From Basidiobolus meristosporus CBS 931.73 (lineage: Eukaryota > Basidiobolomycota > Basidiobolomycetes > Basidiobolales > Basidiobolaceae), in contig MCFE01000081.1 of the NCBI GenBank assembly GCA_002104905.1, positions 116,028-180,027 of the forward strand: a stretch of DNA of 64,000 nucleotides, given 5' to 3'. Of the stretch, positions 11,992-23,200 are shown in pieces (within the stretch, counting starts at the first letter, position 1; each line of letters starts with the position of its first letter). A program made the translations under genes and the position numbers. The notes beneath the pieces are model-generated. The model saw only the letters and a list, made by a program, of their open reading frames with translations. It searched no databases and had not been told where the DNA came from.

Positions 11992-13182
11992 TTTAGTTTG
12001 CTACAGAAGTGATAAGGTAGAGAGATGACGCGGTAGTCAGTAGAAAAGAATATGGGGTGCGTAGACTGCAATTCCCGGCTACGTTATATATCTCAGCATT
12101 ACCCCGTAACGATTGGATACTAGTTACCCATTCGAGAACATATCAGGTTGGACGAGATTTCGGAATCGTCAGAGACCCATCAGCCAATGATTTCAAAGGT
12201 TACCTGTACATCATGTACATATTAAAATGTAGATTGGTAAAACAGCGCTAATATGGGCGAATGCAGTGTTCAGTGGGAACGAGAAATGAAGATGCTGTCA
12301 ATCTTACGTAAACAATAGGTAGAAGTGACATTAGATGGTGAAGGACATTCTGGAGGAGAGCGGTGTGGGCTAGTCAAGGCAACCCTATGGTTTTCGTGAC
12401 AGTGATTAGTTCCATTACCAAACCCTCGAATCCCTGGATTATCCGCACCTGCTTTGTAATTTCATGTGGGCAAATATGGAAATGGCGAAAAAGATGGGCT
12501 TTATTAACAGAACATTAGGAATCATCGAATCGGGCCAGATTGTTGAGCTTGATGTGGCTTAAATTGTGCTTCGTAGTTAATCCACCAATGTATAATCTTG
12601 AAGCCACTGGAGTGAATGAGCCAACCTTATCTCCTGTCCTTGGTCCTACTCAAGGAGGCTCTGTATTTGTACACGCTTATCGATCAACCAAGTGCGCCAT
12701 CTATGAATTGAGCTTAGATGTTATGCTGGGAATTTTGCACGATAACCACATTGCTTGGGGTCGCTTTCTGATACCAACCCTGGTCAAGCTCTGATTTATG
12801 CTCCAAAATTAGTCATCTTGCTTCGTTAGTTGTAGTTTATGCAAGCAAGTTAGTCATTTTGCTTTTCTTAGTGCCAGCAATCGTGGTATTTGTAACGTAT
12901 TGGTTTGTGGGACAGAGATGCCGTTTGGCTTGGTGGTGGTTACACTACCAAGAGATCTGGATACCGTCCGATACAAATCAACTCAATCCCACAATTTCTG
13001 TGCGAGGGTTGCTGGTGCGTGTGGAGTACGTGCGGGGTATAATAAAGGCCGAGTTGATGGCTAAAGATTAGAGTTGGTTTATATGTATTATCCGTATTGA
13101 TGGCTTAAGGCTTGATATGAGAGTTGGTTTATTTGTATTATCCGTGGGTAGGGAGGAGCATCACAGTCAATGTAACACATCA
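11992..13182. other. Gene-poor interval with short direct repeats
   Basis: About 1.2 kb between GSY and the fusion gene. Contains two imperfect direct-repeat pairs: TTAGTCAT(C/T)TTGCTT at about 12810 and 12851, and GAGTTGGTTTAT.TGTATTATCC at about 13075 and 13121. Frames here have no recognisable motif. Confidence 0.45.
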
Positions 13183-15649
13183 CTATACATAGCGATTCAT
13201 ACTCTGAGCTAGTGCAGTGATGTTATCATCAACGAAAGTGCCTTGAAGATTGCTTCTTTCCGTGCGTTCCACTAGCTCGACGAAATGATGGACATAGTCA
13301 TCCGCGATGAAGATCTGCTTCAATCCGAGTATCATGTCGTGCTTGATTTGGTCCATGGTCAGCTTGTACGACGAGGCCTTCATTTTTTCAAATGCTCCTT
13401 CGATATCTTCGACTTGGTGGGCGATGTGATGAACAAACCCGTGGCCCTTCTTCTGCAGAAGTTTCCTGAAAACACTTTCTTCAGTAAGACCGCTGGTGAT
13501 CACTAGGACACGGTGGTGATCGTTGGGCACTCCCATTACATGATTCAACATGTCATGCTCTCCCTCGGGGGCAGTGCCCACGTTGAGTCGGATGGTGTTT
13601 ATGTGCTTGTAGCCCAGGATGTTGACATGGAAGTCTTTCACCTTGTCGGCGTCATCAACAATCAGCGTGTAGTGATCAATTCCAGTATGTGCAAGAGCTG
13701 GCTCGGTGGAGAGTGGGGGCAGTGGCTTCATGGAGATATCATGGAAGTTCGTGACGTCAAATGCGTCCTCGAGGATTACAAAGCCATAGCCGCGATCCTC
13801 AGCAGGAATATTCAATCCACCCACAGTCCATAGTGGGTGTGATTTGACCAAATCAAAGGAAACAAAGTTTTGCTTTAGAGTATCTGTCACCAGATCGATA
13901 TCACTGGCACTGAACGCAAGATAATCAATCCCACAATCGGTGATGGCCGATGCGGGATCCTCGGAAATAATCAAGAACGGATCCTCTTTGGTCAAGAAGC
14001 GGATCACACATTGGCGGGTAAAACGGCGATCATTGTAGCTGGCGTTGCTGCCATCAATCATCTTGATCTCACAAGCCATATTCTCTTGGTAAAATTTCAG
14101 TGGGACTGTTAGATCTTGCGTAACGATGTGGTAATGGTGGATCTTTGATATAACAAGATCTTTGCGACGTCCCTCCAACTCCCGTTGTTGACGGATGGCC
14201 TGCGCGTATTTGCTGCAGCACTCATAAGAATTCAACGTTTGGTCAACCAGGGCGGCTCTTTGGATGAATTCGGTGATGTCGTTCCGGATGTCCTCCAGGA
14301 TCACTTTGGTAACGCTCTCCTCATCGGAATACTGTCTGGTGCAAGTCAACATGAACAAGCACGAAGTTCCAGAGTTGGTGACCCATTCTGGAAGCATCTG
14401 GACTCCAGCGTCGGTCAGACAACCCAGAAGAGCTGCCTGTTCCTGTGGAGAGGTGCGTTTAGATTGTCCTTCCTCCCACTTTCCAAAGACGTTGTTGGCC
14501 CCAGCCAAGATGAACCGGCTCCTGTCGTCAGAAGAGGCAAAGGTGGTTTCCACCAAGGCGCTAGCAATCTCAGCGGTCAGACAATATCTTCCTGCACATG
14601 GGGCCCAAACGTCGGCCTGCGTGGATTTGATAAATCTGAAGCATGTCAGCAGAGATGTTTGAATCAAGAGTGGCCCTTCACATACCTCAGCAAATAGTCC
14701 TGGTCATTTTCGTTTTCATCTCTTTTGGAATAGGCCGAGGATGCCAATTGTTCAGGGGTCAGACATGCCTCCACTGATTTGATATCAAGGCCGGCCTCAT
14801 CACGCCTCGCGTGACGAACCCTGAGCAGCTCAAGAACATCTATGTTATCGTCAACGTAAATCCCATCGATGCTCATGATTCCGACCACTCTGCCAATCCC
14901 AAGCTCCTTTAAATAATAGGCAAAGGTACTGCCAACAGTCCCAAACCCTTGAATGATCACTCTGGCCTTACCGATGAGCTCTGGATTGCGCACCTTCATA
15001 AGCTCAAAGAGACTCACAGCGGCACCGTAGCCAACAGATGCTTCGCTTAGGTTGAAGAATTCATTGACATCCATGGTCAGAGGCTTGTGCAAGATATTGA
15101 TCTCATTTTCCAACCCATGAGCCTTGTAGATGCTGTACAGCGCGGTAGAGATTCCAATCTCTTCTTTGAACAAAACATCAATAACGTGATGGTCAGTGTT
15201 AAGGTCAGCACCGGTTCCCCAGTAATTCAGTAGTACGCTCTTGTTATCTCGGAAGAATCTGCGCAGCACTTCTTGAGCACGAGGATCAGTGTGGTCAAAG
15301 CGGATACCCCCCTTGGCACCACGGACAGTCGAGATACGAGAGACGCACATCTTGTTACTCATGGTGTTGGCAATATCACAAACCTCCATGAGAGTTGCTG
15401 AAGAGGACATGAAAAGGCCTCCGCCAGCTGTGCGTGGTTGACTACCATCAATTGCGATCCAGCCGATAGCATTGGTTTCGCAGTCTTTCCATTCAAAGAT
15501 GGTGAAAGGCAGACCGTTATCATAGGTGATTGACTTCACTAAAAACAGAAGACACAGTCAACTACAGGCAAGGTGCACATCCACATGAAGCCTGACTTAC
15601 CAGTAACGAATTCTGAAGGTGAAAAGCTCTGAATGGAAGGCGTAGCCAT
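13183..15649 (-). CDS. Fusion: Glu/Leu/Phe/Val dehydrogenase + 4-hydroxyphenylpyruvate dioxygenase-like protein
   Basis: Three exons (15601-15649, 14686-15538, 13183-14635) join in phase (total 2355 nt) to 784 residues. Residues about 15-390 form an amino-acid dehydrogenase: GWIAIDGSQPRTAGGGLF, NKMCVSRISTVRGAKGGIRF (substrate/catalytic Lys region), NYWGTGADLNTD, the NAD-binding VIIQGFGTVGS Rossmann turn, and DVWAPCAGRYCLT...FILAGANN near its C-terminus. A helical linker follows. Residues about 475-784 are two tandem VOC modules: KIHHYHIVTQDL begins the first; the second has GIDHYTLIVDDAD, GFVHHIAHQVEDI and HHFVELVERT, the His/His/Glu iron-ligand pattern of 4-HPPD (DHVV, VQHIAL, FFEIIQR), and a final helix with GTF..N..AL. 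Inference: an aromatic amino acid (Tyr or Phe) could be oxidatively deaminated by the first half and the 2-oxoacid oxidised by the second. The dehydrogenase is divergent, so substrate is open. Confidence 0.85.
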
Positions 15650-16673
15650 GTTGAGTAGGTAGATGATGCTGACCAAGGCAACCTTGCAGTAGCATTTATA
15701 CAAGTTGTGGCGTGGACAGGTTTGCTCCATAGTGACACAAACATGAAGTTGACAATGGTGATGGCTTTTGATGAACAGTTGAAAGGCGATTGCAAAAATA
15801 TTCACGGAAATAGCGAGCATACATTACGACACTAGATGATGGTTCGCCTCTACACAAGTACTCGACAAGGTGAACTGTGCTGGCAGAATTGACCAATCGG
15901 CATAGGCCGAAGCAGAACATCTCGACAATAAAGATCTACCTGTAACTTACCAAAAAAGCGAAGGACCGACTACCACTAGAAGGGAAAGGCCTGGGAATCA
16001 ACTCACAATGAATGGCAGCCCTTATTCACAGTGTGATAGAATTCCCTGATTTTCTTAACTCTAGAGTTGTTTGTGTAGCACAGGTATGAGTAGAGTACCG
16101 CTGAATATGTGGCACAACAATTAAAATTGCACTGGAGTCCATGTGCGTCAGGTTGGTCAAATACAGGTCATCCATGGGAAAGAACACAGATTAGAGGGGC
16201 ATACTTAGTTCCGTGTCTATGAAGCAAAGGGCTTGGCAAATCAAGGGCTGAATGGTGCGAAGAGCCAGATGAACAAACACCTGTATTCCGTAACGCATAT
16301 TGTGCTCTTCTATTCCGCAACGTATATTCGATGTAATGAGCCCTTCTATTCCAGACAAAGTTTATTATTGGGAGAAGCTGGCATTATTAATCGAGCTGAG
16401 TCAATTTTCTATTTGGATAGAATTGCTACCGGTTTTGTCAGGCTTTGCAAACCACCTAGCAGGAATTCAATGCTTTATGTGGAATGGATCCCAACGCACA
16501 TGTTGTGCATAACCTTATCCGTAGATATGGTTGATATGCTGTGTCTATGACGTAGATTTGAACTATGCCAAAAGGTTAAAACCCGTCGGTTGAATAATAA
16601 ATCCGCCCTACTGGGAATAAATAAGACCCATTGCCGTTGCCGTTTCTTCACTTCTTCCCTGAAAACTGTGAGA
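15650..16673. other. Divergent intergenic region
   Basis: About 1 kb separating the fusion gene (-) from the transporter (+). A repeated phrase (TATTCCGTAACGCATATT / TATTCCGCAACGTATATT, about 16284-16330) is present. No supported gene. Confidence 0.45.
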
Positions 16674-18172
16674 ATGTCAGCAAATCCAGATCAAGGTGAA
16701 AAGGGTATCGAGATAAGATCTGAGCCGCCAAATGGGCCCCCAGATGGGCCCCCAGATGGTGGTTATGGGTATGGTTAACCCCGCAACCGACAAATGCGCC
16801 TATTTTCTAATCTCCATTTCTTTTCGATGCAAGGTGGTTTGTGGTGGCTGGCTCATTTCTTTGCCAATGGGTGATATTTGGTTATAATTTCACCTGGGGG
16901 ATCTACGAAGATTACTACCATCGGGAGGTTTTCAAAGAGAGCGTCTCCATTTCCGTCTTGGCGCTGGTTGGCACAGTGGGAACCGCGTTGATTGTAGTAC
17001 TGGGGCCTATAAATGGGCCTCTCATAGATCGCTTTGGCTACAGGAAGCTGGCAGGACTGGGCGCCATTCTGCTTCCATTGGGAATATTCTTGGCTTCGTT
17101 TGCAACTGAGGTACTGACGCGTCTAATATTGATAGCCCAAGCGATCCACTAACCCTTGGTATGCATATAGCTTTGGCACCTCTTCCTAACTCAGGGACTA
17201 CTTTATGGGATTGGTGCGTCTTTAGTATTCTTCCCATCAGTAGGAATTATAGCCGAGTGGTTCAGCGTTAAAAGAGGACTAGCATCGGGTATTGCCGTCT
17301 CTGGCACTGGAGTGGGGGGTCTGGTCCTAGGACCTCTTACTCGTAAATTGATAGATGTGGTCAATGTTGCCTGGACTTTGAGAATCATTGCAATCCATGC
17401 TTTTGTATTCCTAGTCGTTGCAGCATTCCTACTCAAAGGACGTATCGAGAGACCCAAGCGCTCATTTAGCCTCGACTTCTCATTACTTCATGATAGGAGA
17501 TTTGTTGCCCTACTTGTCACCTCTTTCTTTGAATATTTCGCATACGTTATTCCATTTTTCCTGACTCCAGGTATGTGACCGTATTACTGAAATGCTTGCG
17601 CTTATTGCTAATCTCCCGGATAGAGTATTGCGTATACATCGGGCTTGGTTCTAGCACCGGTGGTCTTTTTGTAGGACTTATGAGCGGTGCAAATGCAGTT
17701 GGCCGTATTGTATTCGGATTTGTTGCCGATAAATTTGGGAATACGGTCACCATTACTAGCTGCACTTCTCTTGCAGGCCTATCGATTTTATTATTATGGT
17801 CATTCTCCCACGGCTATGCACTTATGTGTATTTTCGTGCTGGCTTACGGGTTTTTCGGCGGTGGCTTCGTAAGCCTATTGCCAGTGGTAACCGCACAAAT
17901 CACGGGTAGGTATCTTTCTATGACCGTGTCTGGAATAGGCGCTAACAAATCTGCCAGGTGTCCAAAAGCTCGGAAATGCATTGGGCCTGGTATTTGCTAC
18001 TACAATAGTTAGTAATCTGGTGGGAACACCAATTGCGACCGCCTTGAAGGGTACCGCCGGTAGTGGTAATATGGAGTATATTCCCCCAATACTATTCTCT
18101 GGGTTTGTCACCCTTGCTGCTGCTTGCAGTCTGCTGACTCTTCACCTGATGAAGAAACCCCAGAGTCCCTGA
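16674..18172 (+). CDS. MFS monocarboxylate-type transporter (MCT/SLC16-like)
   Basis: Five exons with short introns (about 16777-16833, 17110-17170, 17573-17622, 17906-17957). A short hydrophilic N-terminus ending in PPDGPPDGGYG, the D/E-G-G-[YW]-GW motif that opens TM1 in the fungal MCT family, leads into WFVVAGSFLCQWVIFGYNFTWGIY. Twelve membrane segments are readable; the TM2-3 loop has GPLIDRFGYRKLAG, the TM4-5 part GLLYGIGASLVFFPSVGIIAEWF, and the TM8-9 loop VGRIVFGFVADKFGN. Predicted to move a small monocarboxylate or related metabolite across the plasma or an internal membrane with protons. ATG 16674 (MSANPDQ) is preferred over an in-frame upstream start. Its divergent placement beside the amino-acid/ketoacid fusion enzyme is suggestive but not evidence of a shared pathway. 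Confidence 0.88.
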
Positions 18173-19279
18173 ACCCCTGCACTTTTTACGAGTTTTTCTG
18201 TACTATCAATGTCGCCAATAATAATATAATGAACAAATTATAGGTGAATAAATTCCATACTGCTATATAGGTGAATAAATTCCATACTGCTATCAATAGA
18301 GAGGAGGTCTAGACATTGCGACAGTACAATTATCTACTTTTTGTATCACTAGGTATATACGCACATGCCCGCCAAAAGAGAGGCCATATGTGATAACGGC
18401 TGTCTGATGGTTCCAAACATTGATTTAGGCAATTCTCTTATCTAGGTCGCACCTTACAAAAACATGAACACAGATCGCATGAGTGGACGAAGAAATATCC
18501 AAAGTTTTTGTGGAAGTAGAAACCAGTTGTTGATGGATGAAGGTGAGCATTTCATGTTGCATCACTGACGAGGAATGCTAACCAGAGCGGATGATTCTTC
18601 AAGTAATGGTCGCACTACAATGGCTACAAACAATCGAATCCCAGTGCGATCATCAGAAAGCATCCATAAATAGAATCCAAATTAGTGTTCTCACCAGAAA
18701 GAATTCTCTGACCTCTCCTGACAAACATCTTCACAGTTCGATAAGGATAATTGGCTCTGCTCATTGATTTTTCCTATTTAAGCTATATAGTTTGAAGCTT
18801 GAGGGTGATATGGTGGTATCTCGTTAAAAGTGTGTTTTGTAATATATTATACAATACTTCTCATAGAGCTTTGCGTGTTGTAAATGGCCATGGGGTTGGT
18901 TCCACTCTTAATTGTTGCTTATATTTTTAAGAGACCTTTGAAATAACAATGTGGAGGTGTTTTGGGGAAGATTCCAGGAAGCTGCGTGGGATGTTTTTAG
19001 GCATTTCGCCAAGCTCAACAGTTTTAGTGACTTCTGTGGCTTCTCAATTTGAACAGTTAGTCAGATCTTTCAAGCCAGGTGTTAGTCAGCAATACATATT
19101 CTTAACAAGAGAGTTGAAACATGCTTATAAACCCACTGAAAATGGCTGTGGGAGCCTTAAAGTGACTTGGAGTCTATGACAGAGAGTGTGGTTTCCACTT
19201 GATGTTTTAATGGAGAAGTATCATACATAAGCTATCAAGTGATAGCAAAAATTACTTTGATGTATCAGAATATATATTA
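18173..19279. other. Gene-poor interval with a tandem 27-bp duplication
   Basis: At 18240-18293 the segment TATAGGTGAATAAATTCCAT... is present twice in tandem (27 bp each). The rest is AT-rich with no supported gene; a 76-codon frame at 18949 has no recognisable motif. Marks the change from gene-dense chromosome to transposon-rich sequence. Confidence 0.45.
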
Positions 19280-19610
19280 TGTTGTAAAAATTCGGAATTC
19301 CACCTAAATATTGACCTAACTTAGTCACTTAGATCATTACCTTCAAATTCTAGTGAATACTGACCAAATTCATGTTAGGATTTACTTGGAATATTTACCC
19401 AGAACATGAAAATTAGATAAGTTGTCCAAACAGCCCCAAACTTTGCACACATGCTCTTGGGACCTTCTTTAACCTATTCTATGTGTCTTTTATGCCAAGA
19501 TAATGTAAAAGTATAAATACTACTTTTGCATTCAATAAATCATTATGTGAAAACCAAAAAAACTACTTGTTGTCCCAATCACTTGATGTATCACTAAAAC
19601 TCTTACAGCA
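19280..19610 (+). repeat. Degenerate copia solo LTR
   Basis: Aligned by eye with the LTRs of the element at 19873: starts TGTTGTAAAAATTCG, shares CACCTAAATATT.ACCTAACTTAGTCACTTAGATCA and the CCCCAAACTTTGCACACATG block, ends CTCTTACAGCA. Many substitutions; no clear target duplication. Confidence 0.85.
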
Positions 19611-19872
19611 ATGCTCACGTTGTAGGAGCTTTAAAGTGTTGGCAGTCACTACACAAACTTGGAAAATATGTGACTTTTACTGAATAAATGATCGAATGTA
19701 ATCCAAGCTCTCACAAAGTATGCAGAAAATATACAAGATCATAAACTATAGTTTAAATGACTAGGCTAATAGTATTCAACCTGATATATTACTTCTCAAC
19801 AACTCCAGGCTGTGGTGGAAACTCATCATGAGTATAACAATAGACTTGTAGCAAGACTCTGGGGCATATTGC

Positions 19873-20205
19873 TGTTGTAAAAATTCGTATTTTCCACCTA
19901 AATATTCACCTAACTTAGTCACTTAGATCACCACCTTCAAATCCTAGAGAATACTGACCAAATTCCTTGTCGGGATTTACTTAGAATATTTACCCAGAAC
20001 ATGAAAATTCTCAAAGTTGTCCAAACAGCCCCAAACTTTGCACACATGTTCTTGGGACCTTCCTTAACCTATTCTACGTGTTTGTAATGCCAAGACCATG
20101 TAAAAGTATAAATACTACTTTTACATTCAATAAATCATTAAGTGAAAACCACATAATCTACTTGTTCTCCAAATCACTTCCAATATCTCCAAGACTCTTA
20201 CAACA
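19873..20205 (+). repeat. 5' LTR of copia element
   Basis: 333 bp, TG...CA ends (TGTTGTAAAA to TCTTACAACA). Contains AAAAGTATAAATACTACT (about 20102), a TATA-like promoter candidate, and ATTCAATAAATCATT (polyadenylation-type AATAAA). Confidence 0.95.
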
Positions 20206-20222
20206 GGTTATGAGCCCCAAGC
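20206..20222 (+). promoter_or_regulatory. Primer-binding site: initiator-tRNA-Met half-molecule type
   Basis: GGTTATGAGCCCCAAGC follows the 5' LTR without a spacer. Its first 12 bases are the exact complement of GGGCTCATAACC, the anticodon stem-loop of yeast-type initiator tRNA-Met, not of a tRNA 3' end. Drosophila copia uses the same internal iMet site via a cleaved half-tRNA. The gag-pol start ATG (20210) lies inside this site. Confidence 0.8.
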
Positions 20223-23200
20223 TGTCACTCTCTGCAATGTCTACTACTGCTATTACTGGAATTTTTCCCTCTGCTGAAAAGTTGGATGGCTCTAACTACC
20301 AAGTGTGGAAGGTGAAGATGAAGATGCTGCTACAAGAAAGAGGCCTTTGGGATATTGTCATGGGAGAAGAATGTCCTCCTAAAAACATGGGAGAGGAAGC
20401 CTTAAAGTACCAGAAGAAAGAACAAAGTGCCTTTAACTGCATTTGCCTTAATGTCAAGGACAAATTGCTAATTCAATGCTCAAGAGCAAAAACGGCAAAG
20501 AATGCCTGGAAGGCATTAGAAGACACCTACCAGTCATGTTCAGCTGCCAAGAAAATGTATCTGAGAAGAAAATTCTTTACTACAAAGATGCTGCCAAGAG
20601 AAGAAATGAAAAATCTAATTAACAGAATTACCCTGCTGGTAGATGAGATGGAATCTGTGGGCGTACCAACTACTGATGAGGATGTGATAGTTACCATCCT
20701 GAATAGCCTGACAGACGAGTTTCAGGGCCTTGTATCAGCCCTAGAGTCCAGAACTGAAGATTTGACCTTAAATTACGTATATGGAAGGCTCCTGGATGAA
20801 GAATTAAGAAAATCAAGCGCCAATAAGAAGGAAGAAGAAAATGCTTTAATAAGCAATGATAACCAACAAAGGAGGTACCCAAGACCCTACAAAGGCAACA
20901 GCAACCTATTTTGCAACTACTGCAAAAGGAAAGGACACACATCAGACCGGTGTTTCAAAAAGAGAGATTATCAGCAAAAGAAGCCTGAATATGGAAATGC
21001 TGCAACAACTGAAGATAGACTATTCATATCTGCACTAAATATGACCACAAACAAGGATTCTCAGACGTGGTATATTGACTCCAGAGCATCTCAACACTTT
21101 ACACAACAAAAAGAACTTTTTACCCAATATCAAGAAATTCCAATTAAGAAGGTTTTCATGGGTGACAATAGAACACTTGATGCAGTGGGAGAAGGAACTA
21201 TCCAAGTAAACCTTAGAAGCAGTGAAGGAAGCCATACACTGACCTTTAAAGAAGTACTCTATGTACCAGAAATAGCCAAGAACCTACTCTCTGTAAGCAA
21301 GGCCACAGCAGAAGGACTCAGTTTCAGTTTTGACAATTCTGGATGCAGGATCACTGATCAAAATGGTGCTCATATTGCTTTGGGCATCAGAGATCAGAAC
21401 CTATACAAGTTGACTTATATTCCATCATATCTGGAAGCCAATATAAGTAACTTAAATGAAGAAACACCAATGCTTTGGCACAGGAGATTTGGACACATCA
21501 ATTTTGATTATTTGCGTAAAATGATCAAAGATCAGCTAATTTCTGGAGTGAAAATTGATCCCCCAGCTATTTTGGAGCACTGTGAAGCCTGCATATATGG
21601 GAAACAAGCCAGACAACCGTTCAAGAGCTCTGGGTTAATCAAAACTAAGAAAAAATTAGATCTAATTCACTCAGATCTGTGTGGACCTATGCAAAATTTA
21701 TCCTTAGGCGGGATGAAGTATTTAATCACTTTTATTGATGATTATACAAGATACACATGGGTCTACTTCATGGAGAGAAAGGAAGAAGCTCTGTCTAAGC
21801 TCAGGGAGTTTAAAGCCATGGTGGAGAGAGAAACTGGTGAAAAAATCAAGAAAATACGCTCTGACAATGATGGAGAATATACCTCAAAACTCTTCATCCA
21901 CTTCTGCAAAATTCATGGGATAAAGCAAGAGACTACTATACCATACTCCCCACAGCAAAATGGAGTAGCAGAACAAGCTAACAGATCAATAATTGGTATG
22001 GCAAGATCTATGATCCATGATCAAAAATTATCCTATGATTTTTGGGCGGAATCAGTTGCCACTGCTGTATATCTTAAAAATAGGAGTTATAACAGAATAC
22101 TTCGTGATTCTACTCCATTTGAAGCATGGTATGGATACAGACCAAGTGCAGAACATCTAAGAATATTTGGGTGTACAGCATATGCCAAAAAACTGGCCGG
22201 AAATCAGTCAAAATTTGAGCCAAAAAGTGTAAAATGCATATTTTTGGGCTACTGCAATGAGAGTAAGGCATACAGACTCTACAATACTGAAGCAAAGAAG
22301 CTGATCAAGTCCAGGGATGTGTTGTTTGATGAAAATTCAAAATTTTCACAAAAAATGACATCAGATGATGACGAAAATTTGATCTCAAGTCCACCAATTG
22401 TCAGGATTGAATCAGAGCAAAACAATGAAAATTTTTTCACTCCAGAGGACTCTACAACCGTGGTTCAGCCAGAATCAGTGCCCAGGAATATCCCAGAAGT
22501 GATTATTCCAGTATCAAATGCCCGGAGATCCAATCGGACAAGAAATAGCCCAAATTACTATATCAATGAGGGTACAAACTTAGCCTATGCCTATTCAGTC
22601 CATGTTGATGAACCCCAGACTGTAAAAGAGGCCCTAAATAGCCCTCAGACAAAGTTTTGGAGATCTGCAATGACTGAGGAATATCAGGCACTGATGGAAA
22701 ATCAAACTTGGGACTTAGTCAAATTACCAATCAACCAAAAATCAATTGGATGCAGATGGGTCTTCAGGACAAAATACAAGGCTGATGGTACAATTGAAAG
22801 ATACAAAGCAAGACTTGTAGCCAAAGGATACTCTCAAACAAAAGGACTTGACTATACTGAGACCTTTGCACCGGTAGCCAAATTTAATTCCATCAGATTA
22901 ATATTGGCTATTGCAGCCAAATATAAGTTTTTTATTCATCAAATGGATGTAAAAACTGCATTTTTGAATGGAGAACTTGATGAGGACGTGTATATGGACC
23001 AGCCTGATGGGTTTGTTGACCAAGATAACCCCCATTTGGTCTGCAAGCTTAAAAAGTCACTCTATGGTCTCAAACAATCACCGAGAGCCTGGAATTGCAA
23101 GATAGATTCTTATTTGGAATCTTTGAGTTTCAAAAGGAGTAATGCTGACTATAGTATATACTATAAGCCAGATAGAGCAAATCCAGTCCTATTAGCTCTA

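Noticed and set aside
12540-12794. An 84-codon plus-strand frame between GSY and the fusion gene
   Set aside because: No conserved motif, and its composition resembles the surrounding AT-rich spacer.
18949-19179. Small 76-codon frame upstream of the solo LTR
   Set aside because: Sits in transposon-rich AT sequence with no homology I recognise; could be a relic but cannot be supported.
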